This document shows positions 12,457-24,964 of a DNA stretch of 64,000 nucleotides, piece by piece. Numbering within the stretch: the first letter of the stretch is position 1; each line of letters starts with the position of its first letter. A model generated the notes under the pieces. It had not been told where the DNA came from, did not search any database, and saw only the letters and a program-made list of their open reading frames with translations. A program made the translations under genes and the position numbers. Source of the stretch: Plasmopara viticola (Eukaryota; Oomycota; Peronosporomycetes; Peronosporales; Peronosporaceae); the NCBI GenBank assembly GCA_001695595.3, contig MBPM02000080.1, positions 248,001-312,000 on the forward strand. The letters run 5' to 3'.

Positions 12457-14438
12457 AATGGGATAAGCTTACTTTCGTAATCTATGGACGTCGTGAATTA
12501 GGCAACTTGAGTGATAACGACTCGGCTAGAACAAAAAGCTCCAGACCATTTTCCCCTGTAGTTTAAATACGACAAACAACATTTTTATTTGAAAATACGA
12601 AATTATAGCATTGTAATAGTACACTTTGAATTGCTGTTCAGCACGTTGCAAGCTAAACAAGTCTCAGTTTACCGCCACAGAAACTTTGGTCAGTCAATTC
12701 CATAGCAATTGCACCGAAACGGGCTTTTGATTTTACAACCGCACATATTTGTTTCATTGAACAGTAATATTGCGACATTGGCTTTCCATCAAAAGACTTT
12801 CTATGAAGGCATGTATCGCCTAGGACAATAATTTGCACGCATACTACTGAAGTACTGTCTTTAATCAACACCAATTGTGCTGCAGTTTTAACGTTTTGTC
12901 GTGGCATCAGGTACGGGTAAACTTTGCTTCGCTCCTATCTGTGTCACCGGATTTATTAAAGTGCGCTCAAAGTTTTCGGCGATCAATATCGCAATCTTTT
13001 TGCTTTCCTCGTGCAAAGCCTTAACCCAAAAAAGTTGCCTGCGTAACGTTGATCGAGCTCTTATCGCCTATTAGTAACATAATTCGTTCCAACTCTTCTT
13101 GCATATTCAAAGTGTTCAAAGTGAGTGTATTACTTGCATACTTGGAGCCACAAATTTTGACTTGCAAAATTCGAAACACGCTTTCGCATTTTGCTTTGAT
13201 AATGATTCAATAGCTGTTTTAGCTTTTAAACTTATGACTTTATGATCTTGACCAATCCGAACGACCAGCGTGTATTACCCAATGCGCTGACTTCCAGAAT
13301 CTTGCTTTGATCTTGTTGCATACCGATTCATCATTAATCACTTCAAATGTGCGTGCACCTTAAAAACATTTTGACCCTAGTGGTCTTCTCTTTTGCCTAG
13401 CTCTTATTGTATCGGCCTGTTTTTGCAAGGGCAAGAGTCGTACAAGTAAACAAACATTGTAGGACTTCGACTATCTATTGGTATGAAATCATGCCGCTGC
13501 CAGTTCTCTATTGATATTTCTCATAGGTAGGCCGCGTATAATTTGTAAAAAGCAAACTAAAAGAGCTTCTCTCACTTAAATGGTCTCAAGGCATACCGTT
13601 TGCAAAGAAAATAAGTTAGATCCTTAGGCTCAAGTTATTGTTAGCTTCTTGTGAAGACGAGCTAAAACGTATAAAGCACTTCGTCAAGCTTTTTACAAAG
13701 ACGAGTCGCAATGTATGAAGAAATACATGTGAAGACGTTGATAGGTCAATACGTGATCATAACAAGGCGAATACAACGACGAGCGTGTCGACAAAACCAC
13801 CGATTTGTTTAAGGCTAATCGGCGACGTATGGCGCTTATCAAGCAGCTAGGGGGTCTTATCTTCGAGAAGTTACATTGGCAAATAACGATTGTGCATCGT
13901 TAAATACACTTCTAAAAGGGAAACTAGCAAGACTAGACAAGCCTGCACTTTCCCTTTACTGAATGCTCTGCTTGTGCTCGACATGATGTTCGTTGTAGAG
14001 CTTGATATTAAGTACAACAAAGTGCGTTTGCCAATGCAATATGGCGCTGTCCAGTCGATGAGCTAGGTCGTGTTATAACTATGACCTCGTCTATATCGAA
14101 TAAATTCCGTGGCGCAAACGCGCGAGACGACATGTGCATAGCTTAATCATGGAAATTTGGGAAGCAAATCTAGTGCATGACTTGGATGAGTTGTCTATTT
14201 GACAACTAGCTAATACTCGCGATTCATTAACGTCAACAAATTGTTGCTCGAAAAGAAGTAGCCAAGCGCTGGTAAGAGCCTTCTACAGTGCACACACAAA
14301 TCGAAGACTTTCTTGAGACACGAGCACGTTATAATGGCCAAAGCCAAGATATTTGACAGGAGAATTTGGACCAAAAAGGAAGAAATAACCAGCAAAGCTT
14401 AAATTTGTCGTTGCTGAAAGATGCGGTCGTGGCTGTCG
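12457..14438. other. Decayed unit spacer downstream of gene 2
   Basis: No gene is supported. The stretch is collinear with 2.07-3.7, 24.97-26.05 and 36.77-38.8 kb. The small frames here are not conserved between units. Confidence 0.5.
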
Positions 14439-16440
14439 CTAAAGACAAAAAAGTGCCCGCGCTTGATTTGATAATTTGAGTTTGTAGCGAATAGAGGCTG
14501 CAGATACACTTGGTGTTCTGTTGGAGCTTATCGAAGCCTTGTATAGCCCGGGCAAGGTAGGTTTGAGAGCGTTAGCACCGGATCCGTTGCGAGCACATTC
14601 GTGGGAGCCAGAATCACCAGCCGGACCAGAGATTGATTCGGAGCACAGAGGATTTAAATCTTTTTTCCGAGGAATCGAGTCAAACAACTTGCTCGCGGAT
14701 ATACGTGACTAGCCTATAATCGGCTTGAAAAGACCCCGTGATCTTAAAGTTGGAGTACCCAGTGCCTATATCCGCCAAAACGGCTGAGGGGATCAATGTC
14801 ATGATTCACCAGCCTCTAGCTTGCATCCCGTAGATGTCGATCGCGAGCATCATGATAGTAAATAGCACGCAATGCGCTAAATGCTGGGAAAAAGTCCTTC
14901 TCCTCTCCTCATTAAGAAGAATGACCGTCACTATAACGCGGAAAGCATTCTCGCGCGACGCAGCCGCAAAGATCTGACACGATCTGTGGAAAAATTTCTG
15001 AATCCGATGATTTATAAGAGTATAAGGCCTCACTTCAGCTAGATTGCCTTGGCATCTTTAATGTAGTGGAAAATTTTCACGCCACTAGAAATGCCACGAG
15101 TTGAGCTCATCGCGAGGACCCTGGTGACCGCTGTTGGAGCTCCCACGTTCAGCAGTGCTTACAAAGACATGATGTCGCAGATTATAGGTCGCAGATTAAA
15201 AATTTACCAGCAGTCAAAGACAAGTTTTAGCTGGTTAAACTTCTGCCAATGGTTCCTCGCCATTCGTCCATCTACTTCGTTAAAAGTGTCGTAAAGTAAA
15301 AGTTTAGAGCATAACTTCAGATTTTGTGCAAAGCATAACCTTTGGCAAAAGGTTTGTAGCGTCAGTATCCAACGCTCAGAATCCTTTCGTCATCCCGACA
15401 ATGTGAAAGCGCAAGTACAATGGGCACGATGTGAATCGCGCCTTTGCTCTTTCGAGCCGCTAAACAAGTACGTTAATCCGCATAGAGAAATTCTTGTGGA
15501 GCTGTCAAGCTGGCCCATTAAGCTGCGCGCACCTCATGCTGAGCCTAAGTCGAGGCCGAAACTCTAATGCTATAGACATCCATAATCCTCGTCGTAGCTT
15601 ATGAGGTAATCACGGCCATTTTGTCGGCCAAGTATTTACAATGTGCCCGTAAATTCATAAATAAGCAAAATTTATTCCGGTGGGACTGCTCGTCATGCTC
15701 GTGAACTATTGAGGATATGGATCGCGACAAGCTCCAACTCACTTGACAGAACCGTTCCATCGGGGAACAGCCATAAGTGCTTGAGGTTCGTAGTGAGTGC
15801 AGTGGCGCTCGAGATGATTTCTCGTAGATAATTCATTGACTCCCATGGGTTTTGGCAAGAGGCATAATCGCACCGCTGCCCCAGTTATTCTTGACTTGTC
15901 AGCGAAAGTATCTCTACTTCACTATAAACTCCACAAGGAAATGGTTTTGGCCTTAGCAATCAAGGTGCGCCATAGAAGGCCGCTTTACCTCGTCCCACTT
16001 CTTCTTCGTGATGAGAATAGGCTCGTGGGTGACCAAATGTTTGCGGCCCTGGTAGTTAGGTGACCCTAAATAGATATATGAAATCTTTTGGCCATGCGAT
16101 ACGAGAAAGTTGCAGTCTGATCGATCGTCGCGCGTCTTTGTGCAATGTCTCTCAGCTGCGTCGTGAAGTCGCTTGCTTCCATATTAAGCCTCTGGCACAT
16201 CCGGATGCTTAACACGAAGGTTTTACGATTCCTCAGCCCAACATCCATATGGCCAATATAGTAGAGCTATCAGCCGCCGTATGTCCACCTGAACACACAT
16301 CTCTAACAAGCGTTAGTAGCACTGCGAAAGGGCTTGAAATACATCAAGGCTCACATGAGGCACGGAGTCTTGGTAATCATAATACCTCACTAGACGCCTC
16401 ACAATGCATGCTAAGTGTGTTAACAGCTATTGTGAAATGG
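14439..16440 (-). repeat. Retroelement-derived block, 3' side
   Basis: Recurs at 3.7-4.5, 26.05-28.2, 38.8-41.0 and 59.43-60.95 kb. Shared landmarks are CGAGTTGAGCTCATCGCGAGG at 15,099 and a minus-strand frame reading RNRKTFVLSIRMCQRL (about 16,195-16,235). A 63-codon plus frame at 14521 is unbroken here but broken in the other copies, so it is not called. The protein family of this block is not recognised; it lies downstream of the integrase remnant in the antisense element. Confidence 0.45.
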
Positions 16441-16794
16441 TATATTTCGGCTTTGTATTGATGTATTGTATTACGTTATCGCGTTGCCAAGTTATGCACG
16501 TGCTAGGCTCAGTCTGGCTAGTCCACGGCATAGAGTGGTGTCCGCATACGTCGGGTCTCGTTCGGCGGGCAGTGCAGCCAGCACCGAGGTCGTGAGGGTC
16601 TTCCATCATTCTGTTTATTTCTGACATGGTAAGAGCCCAGGTGGCGCCCGGTGCTGGAGACCGTCGCGTCGAGGGTGAGACACGTTAGAGACCTGCAGAT
16701 GCCCGAGAGCACCTGCCCGAAGCGCGCGAGCATTTAGCCCCCGCGCTTGGAAGGAGGGCGTCACCCCAACCTTTTCCAAGCTATATTTCGGCTT
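16441..16794 (-). mobile_element. SINE-like element, copy 2, with target-site duplication
   Basis: The body is 16454-16781 (328 bp) in reverse orientation, with the TGTATTG tail at left and CCTTTTCC head at right. It is flanked by TATATTTCGGCTT at 16441-16453 and 16782-16794. It is clearly the same family as copies 1, 3 and 4, differing by scattered substitutions and a slightly changed tail. It splits the retroelement-derived block and is absent from the same site in other units, so it inserted after the units duplicated. Confidence 0.88.
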
Positions 16795-18150
16795 ATGCTT
16801 GTAAATGGTTCGATGAAACGATTTAAAGAAAGTTAAGCCCATATAATTCGTGAGCCATGCAAGCTTAACCATAATTAGCTTATATGCCCACAAAAGCAAA
16901 ATAAAAGCGCAAATTCTATACAAAGAGCATTTGGACACCCGGTTGACAATTTTCATCCGACCACCTGTCTTTGGATTGTGAGATGTTAAGAGGGTGCAGC
17001 AGCAACTACATATAAGCGTCGAGAATAAGATAGTCTACATTCAACTCGAAGACCATGATCATATACATTTAATTTACCGCTGTTTATCTCTTCACTGAAA
17101 CAGGTGCCAGCTGCACTGTCCCGCCATTGAGGCACTGTGCCCGAGCTGTCATTAATTTCTGCAATTCAAAGATAGAGTCGAGACTTATGGACTTTTTATA
17201 GTCCTTTGACACTTTTAGCTTTGTAACGTTGTCGGCGCGAAAAGCGCGGATGTGACCTTGTGGCAGGTGTCATGGATTCCCACATACACGTCCATCTACT
17301 TGTGCATGTGATACCACCTATATGTTGTTACGACTTAAAAAACGCCTCTTCTTGATCAAAATGACCGCTAATAAAGGCAACACATGTTCCCAAATGTATA
17401 TCGCACTTTAGAACGTTTGAAATAGGCACCACGACTCGAGAAGGATATGTTGGTTTGGCTCTTTGTAAGGACTATCTACTTCTAATAGCGATGTCGCTGT
17501 TGGGATGTCGATAAGTCGACTTTGGTATCTTTTACCCGCGATTGAATATGCACAATAGGCCTTGAATTTCTGTATACCTACCAGATTTGCTGTTTTCAAG
17601 CTTCAATTCCTGCCGATGTGAACTAACTCATATCTTGGCCTACGCGAAAGCGTGTCGGCAAGCAAAGCAATTTCAAGACTTGTAGTGGAATGATTACTTC
17701 GCAAAAATGAAACCTGTTTTGAAAAAGATGACCGTATTTTACCGCTGTACACAGAAATGCGCGGCCTTATGATAACAAAGGGATTAAATCCTAGAAGACG
17801 CACTCGGAATATCACCAGCGTTTGAAAAATGGAAAGCGACTTTTTGTCATAAACGAGTTAGCTCCCAGTAATAGTCTAAGCTGCCAAATTTGAATTAGAT
17901 CCGCTTGCTCACGACCATCTGCCACCGATAACATCGTCGGAAACTTAGGAAAAGACTACCTACGGTTTTGTAAAGTACGTCAAGGCCAGGACTGGTGCTT
18001 GCATTGCAACTAACAACACTAAGTGATATTCTATAATAGATCCAAGAAAGAATTTGTGAGACCCGCATACTTGATAGTGTATTTCTAGGTAGGCTTAGTT
18101 ACTACCGCAATTGTTTCCAAGATTGCAGGGCTGGCCAAGGCAAGATGTTT
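16795..18150 (-). mobile_element. Decayed Ty3/Gypsy RNase H-integrase
   Basis: A minus-strand frame near 17,603-17,815 reads VYSGKIRSSF..., then LLADTLSRRPRYELVHIGR, the diagnostic end of Gypsy RNase H. To its left lies an integrase-region piece (SISLDSIFELQKLM, TVQLAPV) around 17,110-17,215. To its right a broken TYFTKP precedes the RNase H start near 17,960-18,000. Order and strand match the copy at 61-62.4 kb. Multiple stops and frameshifts make it non-functional. Confidence 0.65.
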
Positions 18151-21100
18151 TTACCTAGTCTGAGCACCGTGGCTGATTAAGAGGAAGTCGATGACTTTTA
18201 TCTCTGCTGCCACATGGACGCATTTTCGATGTTGGTGAAATGTTTACTGTTTTCATGGCTTGAAAACTTGCCTCGGCTAATTTTGATCGGCTTACAGAGC
18301 CGATTGATTCCTTCAGCAAGAGTACGGACAAAGATTTTGTCCTCGAGCGGAAGGCTGTGTCACACATAATTTGACGTTGCGGGTGGTGTTCGTTAGTATT
18401 GTGGCATTCAATCACGCCGTGGGCATACTTACCACCGTGAGGAACCCTCATTCGGATTTGGTATTCGCAAATACAATGTGCTCCCGGAGATACTATTGGG
18501 AACGTCGTTCTTCTCTGGATTACTGCGCTTATCGGCTCATTATAAGCCAAAACATATTGCAAATTTTGTTCGCCTACCGCACGGTCACGAGTGCAAAGAA
18601 TTTGTCTGCTGCACCATATCATTACTCAACTTTTTGGCGATAAAAGCATACCCTAGCGGTTTCATGGCCTTAACCATCAACCTCACGCGGTGAAAGAACT
18701 ATTGGCGTTTGTGGATACATGTGAAGCGCGTCTCGACAACACATTCGTGACTAAGTGGCTTATCCACGCAGCTGGTGTGGTAGTGATACCCACGTGACGA
18801 TATATACGAGTATCTTGGCCTTTCTCAAACAAAAAAGGCATCAGAGTTTAACACATGTAGCCACCCCACAAACGCCAACAATCAAATTGAACAGCGCGGA
18901 CTACGTATCCGGTGAATACCGATTTTTTTATATATGCGCCCTTCTGCTACCGTCATGTTTGTATATAAGTAAATAATTCTTTGCATCGCCCTCTTCCTCG
19001 TCTACGTTTTCACCTCCATCTTGCGCTAGATATGTCTCGCGACCATCGATATCTAATACTTGGTGAGGCGCTTAAGGCAATTAACAATCAATTGATCTTA
19101 AGGCCGATATGCACTTACAGTTAATTAGAAACAGCTTGCGAAAAAGCGCTACAAGTTTTAACTGTACATTGCACTTGTAATACCTCAAAATATTTGTAAG
19201 TGCCGTCTTCTGAAGTGATGTAGGGTGACAAAAAAAGAAGTAGTCGGATCAAATGCACAGATCAGCGCGATTGTCGGGCTGATAAGGTGCAGGTAAGACT
19301 AACCTATAATCTCTCGAGCTTTGATCGTATTACCTAAAACGATTCTACATTTCGTGTCATCCTCCACGGGTAGAGCTGACATGCACGTGACCCGGATTTC
19401 CATCGCCAATATACAGCAATAGGTACTTTTACTGCCGTGTGCGGCCTTACATCCACATATTTTTCCCATCTTGGACTTTTTTTAATAGATTTAGTGAAGT
19501 AACCCAATTTCTGAACTTGCGCTTCCTTTAAGAAATAAGCTGCTGCATCTGGTAGCATCTACATCTGAGTCGTTTGGGAGTAGCCTCTTTAAAGATGGAA
19601 CAGTATTTTCTCTCGTCAAAAGTACGACGTTGATTGTTGTGCAGCTTAGCTTTCCCTCATTAGGGATTTGAATCGATAATAAGCAATGTCGTAGTGATCT
19701 CTCGTTGCTCCTATGGCAATGGATATTGCCTGGTGACACAGCGCTTCATGGCTTGCGTAAAGCTAAATCTGTTCCTTAATTCTCTATCCGGCGGTGGATT
19801 GACGTTGGGTTATGGACTTCACATCCAAAGGAATATGGTACCGATCGCTGAAGCATTTCAGGATATGTACGCGAAGCCGCATTATAAATCTGCCAATGAG
19901 AGCAGTGCAACGCATCGTCGTCGAAACCGAAGAATGTATTCAATCCTTTTAAAGAATTTTCATCTACCAAAATACCATATCTGAAATATTCTGCGGATTT
20001 TAATTCAACCAAGAGGTTAGTAGCTTCAAGTCCTTCGAGGCTTGGTAGCTCGAAACCGCAGACAGTGCCTTACACTGGGGCACACCTGCCGCGACTCGGC
20101 TGTCAGGAAGCTGGCATCTATTTGTGTGGTAAAGTTTTCTTCGCTAACTACGCGGTCATTTATGACAGCCAAAAATCGATTCCGAACCGCATCGTCTTAT
20201 TATTTAGTGGAGATATTCTACAAGCTTTCGATGCTTATCTGGAAACCCGTGCTGCTCGACTATTCTTTCGGCTTAAGGATCTTTGTGACCCACACTTGGT
20301 GGTGTTATACTGAAATCCGCCTATAAAACTAAGCTATCTGCAATTAACGGAACATTATTAGCATCTTTGGACTTGCTACCCGCTGAAAAATGTCGAATGA
20401 CGTCATCGCGTCTACTTTTGGAATTAACATCAGCGAGTTTAATACATCTTAATTTACTTCGGGCGTGTAAGTGACAAGGTCGATCTTAAAACAAATTGTA
20501 CTACAACAGTGGCGATAACAAAGCACATCATAGCCATGTCGCGTGGAAATGGGCAGCTGGCACCCATAGCATTGCTTCATTAATTAATTTAGGATTCGTG
20601 TTCTATTTATCTATGGCATGCACAGGACCAAGTCGTACTTGCCCATGTCAGAGAGAGAACACATTTTCTACTATTGAAGCTCAAAAATCTCATAGCGAGG
20701 TCTTTTTAGCTTTTAAAATCTTAAGAAGCGTTCTATAACACAGTCGAACCAAAACTGACATGCTTCTGCCTTTCACTGTACGTTAATCACTTGACATATT
20801 CGAGCTGACACCAATCCTTTGTTCGCTTCCAGTCTAACAAGACTCGAGACAAAATTTCAAGAGTGCGTATACAATCATCTGTTTAATTATGCTTGTATAT
20901 TCGTCAAGAGCTTTCCAACGCTTAGCTTTCTATGGTTTGTATCGACATCACCCACTTCATGAGATTTTTTTTTCTCAGGTAGGCGCCCCGCTCCTACTAT
21001 ATCACTGGCTCTGAGGACGCAGGTTCTGACAACGTCTCTCAGGGACACAAGGATAGCCTAAGCCTTTTCATTCAGGACCGATCACTACACTGACTTAGTC

Positions 21101-21870
21101 CTTTCATTCAGGACCGATCACTACACTGGATTTTGTACGACGAGAGGCTGCCTTTCACGTTATTTGAAAGAAAAAAATCTGTTTGTAGCTTTGTTCTTCT
21201 CGAAAAGCAATCGTTTATCATCGCTTTCTTTACTAAGAAAAATTGAGTACGAGACTAGTCTTCGTTTAGACGGTCCATGAACTCACCAATCTTTGTTTTG
21301 TTCAGGAAGCGGCGTTTGAAAGCCGCCAGCATTTTTGACTCATGAATCTGTATGAAGTTCACGCCTTCTCTGCTTGCAAACGTGGTAAGGAAAATGCAAA
21401 TTGTTGTTTTGGCTATCCGAAAGGATCGTTTCTTTCTTCTGCTTCATTGTAAAACCCCACGTCACGAGGTAAAAGTGTTGGTACGGGTAATTGCCTCGAT
21501 TTTAGACCGGCCTCTTTAGAGAAAGAGTGCGAACATCATACACACGTAATCATTCGTGATTAAAATTGCGTTTGGACCATTTTTTCTTTTAATAGAAAAA
21601 AAGGACTTGGCGATCGTTTTCTTCAGCGATGGGCTGTATCGACTTAAGCCTCACAGCGGGCACTAACGCCGTAGCTCCTGCTACTAGAACATCAACTTTG
21701 GTCGTAGAGCTTGAAGACCGAGACACGTCCCAACTACTTGGCGGCGGGAGTGACTGCATTTTCATTCGCCTCTCTGGGCTCATAGAAGTTAACAAGTCTC
21801 CCGGGCGGCGCGAACTACGCATCCGACGATTGTTGGTAGGTGTTTGGTTGATCCCGATATTTCGCAAGGT
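18151..21870 (-). repeat. Decayed Gypsy-like pol/gag, 5' part
   Basis: Collinear with 5.64-8.9, 29.55-33.5, 42.4-45.6 and 62.45-64 kb, and inverted at 54.6-57.9 kb. The longest minus-strand frame (155 codons at 18155-18622) overlaps where reverse transcriptase should lie, but no clean YxDD or fingers motif could be read. A frame at 19334-19558 containing VDVRPHTAVKVPIAVYWRW recurs as VGPRTALNVPAIGYWRW at 57 and 63 kb, so it was once coding. Its function is not recognised. Confidence 0.45.
21069..21128 (+). repeat. 36-bp tandem duplication
   Basis: The sequence ATTCAGGACCGATCACTACA is present twice, at about 21070-21089 and 21106-21125, as part of a 36-bp direct tandem repeat. Other units have it once, as at 32,812 (ATTCAGGACC-like in a single copy). 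Confidence 0.85.
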
Positions 21871-23252
21871 TTCAGGCATTTAACCCACCCGCGTAGTCGT
21901 AAGACTAAATACCAAGTGCGATCACGTGTGAGGGGTCATACAACACCTTGGACAAATAAGTCGTGCAGGAAGGCTTTTGGTTAACAACTGTTTGCTATTT
22001 TTGGTCGAAATTGGGCAATATGCTTCGTCAAAAATTGGTATATATAAAAAAATGTTTTGTGGTCCTATTTGTATTTTTTGATAAGCGACTTGATTAACTA
22101 TCGCGATTTATGGAGGAACTTTATCGCCTCTACATATTTCTCAATAATCTTAATATGCCAATCAAGATTGGTCGCTTTTTAGCACTGAAGCTTGGCTTTA
22201 TCTTTTACAAAATTAAGCTTTTTCTAAACTATTTGTCCCAGTTATAGTATCCTCGCGGTCCTCAATCGAGAATGCCGTACAATCTCGGTAGCAGCCGCAT
22301 AAAGGCGGCCACGCGGCGTGTTGCCGCGAACCAGCGAAACAAGTAGCATTAGTACGCCTCAAGCAAGAAATGAGCTTATTGTTGCGGAAAGCAAAAGCAG
22401 CGATGCGAAGACGTTTTAGATGGACATGTATCTATAAAAACCTTATGGAAGACAGCACAGTCAAAGCAACTCGCGATCAAGGTTTTTGTTAAGATTGTCA
22501 ATAAAGAAGCATCACCCAAATCATGTTGTGAGGTAGCAATGGTAACAAATACATACTACGGTGTACCGCATCCCAGCTATTAATTCATTGGTCAGCTGTC
22601 GCGCCGCGTCGGCGCCATCACTGTTCGCTTTGTTTGCAGTAATTCGAGATGCACACGCTGGGGAGCTCGCCACTGAGTTCGATCCCGAAATTACCTTGGC
22701 GACTTCTGTTTGCAGCGACTGTTGCCGTATATTTGGCATTTATCTCTCGGCATGTAAATGCTTTACTGACAAGCAACCTGATTTAATCTCTTAGGGTATG
22801 TCAGTAGCGTTAAAGAGCAAAAAGACTGTGCTCTACCACTCCTGGGTACTAGTTACATGGGACTACAAATACAGTACACATTGGCTTTGCTTTGTTGTGA
22901 TAAAAGACCGTATGATTCGATAATGCCTGCAAGACACTCGTGCGGACGCCATGATGTGAGGAAAGTAGCTGCTTACGGTACGGCATCTTAGACTGTATGC
23001 ATCTCGAATTTGTAGATCAGATGTACCACAGCCAATTATGCAAGATGCTCTGGATGGATACCATCTGATCGCTCAGCAGCTTATTGTTGCATTACAGCGC
23101 AGTACATCAGACAGTACGCTCTCAATCGTCATTGTCGTTCCAAAAGTTCTCGTCATCACTCATACTCGCCCTTCATTGAATTGCGCTACTTAGTAAGACA
23201 TAGTGTACACAAATATATATAGACATTCTATCGCAGGCCTTAATGGCTTGTG
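21871..23252. other. Decayed unit spacer upstream of gene 3
   Basis: No gene is supported. The stretch matches 8.9-10.77 and 33.5-35.06 kb. The uninterrupted text AGCCAATTATGCAAGATGCTCTGG at 23,030 shows the pre-insertion state of the site used by SINE copy 1. Confidence 0.5.
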
Positions 23253-23335
23253 ATCTTGACATGTCTATTGCTCCGTATAGATCGATAGAGATTCGAAGGT
23301 CGCAAATGTTCCTCCGCAACTTGTCATTGTCAAAT
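23253..23335 (+). promoter_or_regulatory. Putative effector promoter, gene 3
   Basis: GATCTTGACATGTCTATTGC lies 98 nt before the start, followed by TTGTCATTGTCAAAT at about 23321-23335. The latter resembles the oomycete initiator (TCATT core) about 20-30 nt upstream of the ATG. Confidence 0.5.
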
Positions 23336-23350
23336 ATTTTTTTTAAGACG

Positions 23351-24964
23351 ATGCTCAAGCCTAGAACTCTGCGGCATTTCATGCTTCTATCGGCTTTCAC
23401 ACTCGTGGCAAGTATCAAGACCACGATAGCGGTGGCTGGCCAAGCCCAAAGTCACTTAAGGAGCTTGTCAGCAGAAAATACTCGAATTGACCGGTTTGAG
23501 GAAAGGGGTTTGGATTATGCTTCCATCGTAAGAGCTGCATTCCGGTTCGAGGAATCGTGGCCAAGTCTGCATTTCGGGCTCGCTTCTGACAAAGAGAAAG
23601 TGATCAACGAGTTTTTCGAGGAGTTAAACGTAAAGTCTGCGGTGGGGAATTTATTCGCAAGTGAGATGTATCAAGAGTGGGCTAGACGTGTCCTTGGCGC
23701 CTGCGAAGACTCGGCAACGGCTTATGTGGCCTTGTTTCACGAACTGAAAAAACAATTTGACGACAATGAGCTGGCAACATTTATACTTAGTGGACTGGCA
23801 TCCCAGAGGACAAAAGATGAAGCGAATATATTTTCCATTCTTCAAATAGAAGATTGGATAGAAAACATGGAAGCGCGTGATGTCTTTCGTGCCTTGAAAC
23901 TTGATACCGGTGAGGTCAACGTATTCAAGAACCCGCTTTTGGCAACATATGTCTCGTTTGCTCGACAGCATGCACGTTATGATATGTTCGCGAGCGGGCA
24001 GAAGATATACGATGAGTTGTATCGTATGCTGAAGGAGAACTTCGGTGTTTTCCGCGTGTCTGAAATGCTCGGAGCTATGAATGTCAATTTTCGCGAGGAC
24101 TTTAATGTTAGAGAGGTGATGAATGCGCTGTTTCGAGACGCCTCCTTGATAGAGCTCAGTGCCGTGAAGAATCTATTCAACAATCGTGCCCATGCGGAAT
24201 CTCCAGCTGTCAGCATCTGGCTTTTGTACGCTAAACGTTGGACAACGCCTGAAGAATACGTGCGTTTCGTGATAGACATAGTAAAAAAAGTATGGACCCA
24301 GCATGGAGGTAAAAACAAAGCCCTTGCTAACGTCCTCACGGCAGCGCAAGAAGACAAGAGCACGCGTAGATTTGCTACAACAGTATTAGTAAAGCTGTTT
24401 GAGTACTGGAAAAATGAAAAGTTGACGGCAAACGATATTCTCAGCATTCTTGGGCTCAACTTGGCAAAAATGACAGCTGAGGATATTGTAGAGAGCCCAC
24501 TGTTAATGACGTGGTTTGCATTGGAATCGCGGAGTCGTGCTAACGATGCTGATTTACTTGAAGCATTGCGAAAACGATTGTCTGATGAACAATTAGCGAG
24601 CATGCTTGTCATAAAGCCAAGAAACCTAACGATGAAAAATCGTCTCCGCAGTGTGCAAAAGACATTATTTCAGTTTTGGCAAGCGGAGTCTCTTGACGAA
24701 GATGGTGTTTTTCAACGTCTTCAACTGGATAAAGCTGGCGACAAGCTTTTTACGCACCCGGCTTTAAATGTCTGGTTTCGGTATGTCGCTAAATACCATG
24801 GCACGAATTCAGATGACATCATTCCGCGGGTCGTGAAGAAGCACTACCTTGATTCCGAATTGCTTCTTGACATGGTGCGTAGGGCACTAAAAAGAAAAGA
24901 GGACTCAGGCGCATCGAGCATCGCCAAATTGCTGGAGCAGAATGGGATTAGTTCAAGTTCGTAA
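23351..24964 (+). CDS. RxLR-like (RSLS...EER) WY/LWY secreted effector
   Basis: The 537-residue protein is intact. The signal peptide is about 1-30 (LRHFMLLSAFTLVAS). RSLS is at 37-40 and EER at 50-52. WY/LWY units follow the same register as the gene at 10861: YQEWARRVLGA, NPLLATYVSFAR, SIWLLYAKRW, SPLLMTWFALES and HPALNVWFRYVAKYH. It differs from its paralogue throughout, with the middle (about residues 200-280) most divergent and the last third well conserved. The reading frame is open 36 codons upstream to an ATG at 23243. That start was rejected because it would bury the signal peptide, and it lies within the putative promoter block shared by all copies. The protein ends ISSSS, longer than the 10861 product. 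The host target is unknown. Confidence 0.9.
   Translation: MLKPRTLRHFMLLSAFTLVASIKTTIAVAGQAQSHLRSLSAENTRIDRFEERGLDYASIVRAAFRFEESWPSLHFGLASDKEKVINEFFEELNVKSAVGNLFASEMYQEWARRVLGACEDSATAYVALFHELKKQFDDNELATFILSGLASQRTKDEANIFSILQIEDWIENMEARDVFRALKLDTGEVNVFKNPLLATYVSFARQHARYDMFASGQKIYDELYRMLKENFGVFRVSEMLGAMNVNFREDFNVREVMNALFRDASLIELSAVKNLFNNRAHAESPAVSIWLLYAKRWTTPEEYVRFVIDIVKKVWTQHGGKNKALANVLTAAQEDKSTRRFATTVLVKLFEYWKNEKLTANDILSILGLNLAKMTAEDIVESPLLMTWFALESRSRANDADLLEALRKRLSDEQLASMLVIKPRNLTMKNRLRSVQKTLFQFWQAESLDEDGVFQRLQLDKAGDKLFTHPALNVWFRYVAKYHGTNSDDIIPRVVKKHYLDSELLLDMVRRALKRKEDSGASSIAKLLEQNGISSSS

Noticed and set aside
14521..14712. Plus-strand frame with EALYSPGKVGLRALAPDP considered as a small gene
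   Set aside because: The equivalent stretches at 26,130 and 38,920 contain frameshifts and stops, so there is no sign of constraint.
16066..16248. Minus-strand RNRKTFVLSIRMCQRL considered as a post-integrase or chromodomain piece
   Set aside because: The resemblance to V-W-L-S-x-K-N-L-R is too weak, and its order relative to the integrase remnant could not be verified.
18155..18622. 155-codon minus-strand frame considered as a host gene
   Set aside because: It lies in the reverse-transcriptase side of the decayed Gypsy element, is broken in all sister units, and shows no independent domain.
23977..24612. 211-codon minus-strand frame inside the third effector
   Set aside because: Antisense shadow of a well-conserved coding region. 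The similar shadows in the other copies (11742, 35764, 36034) are shorter and interrupted.
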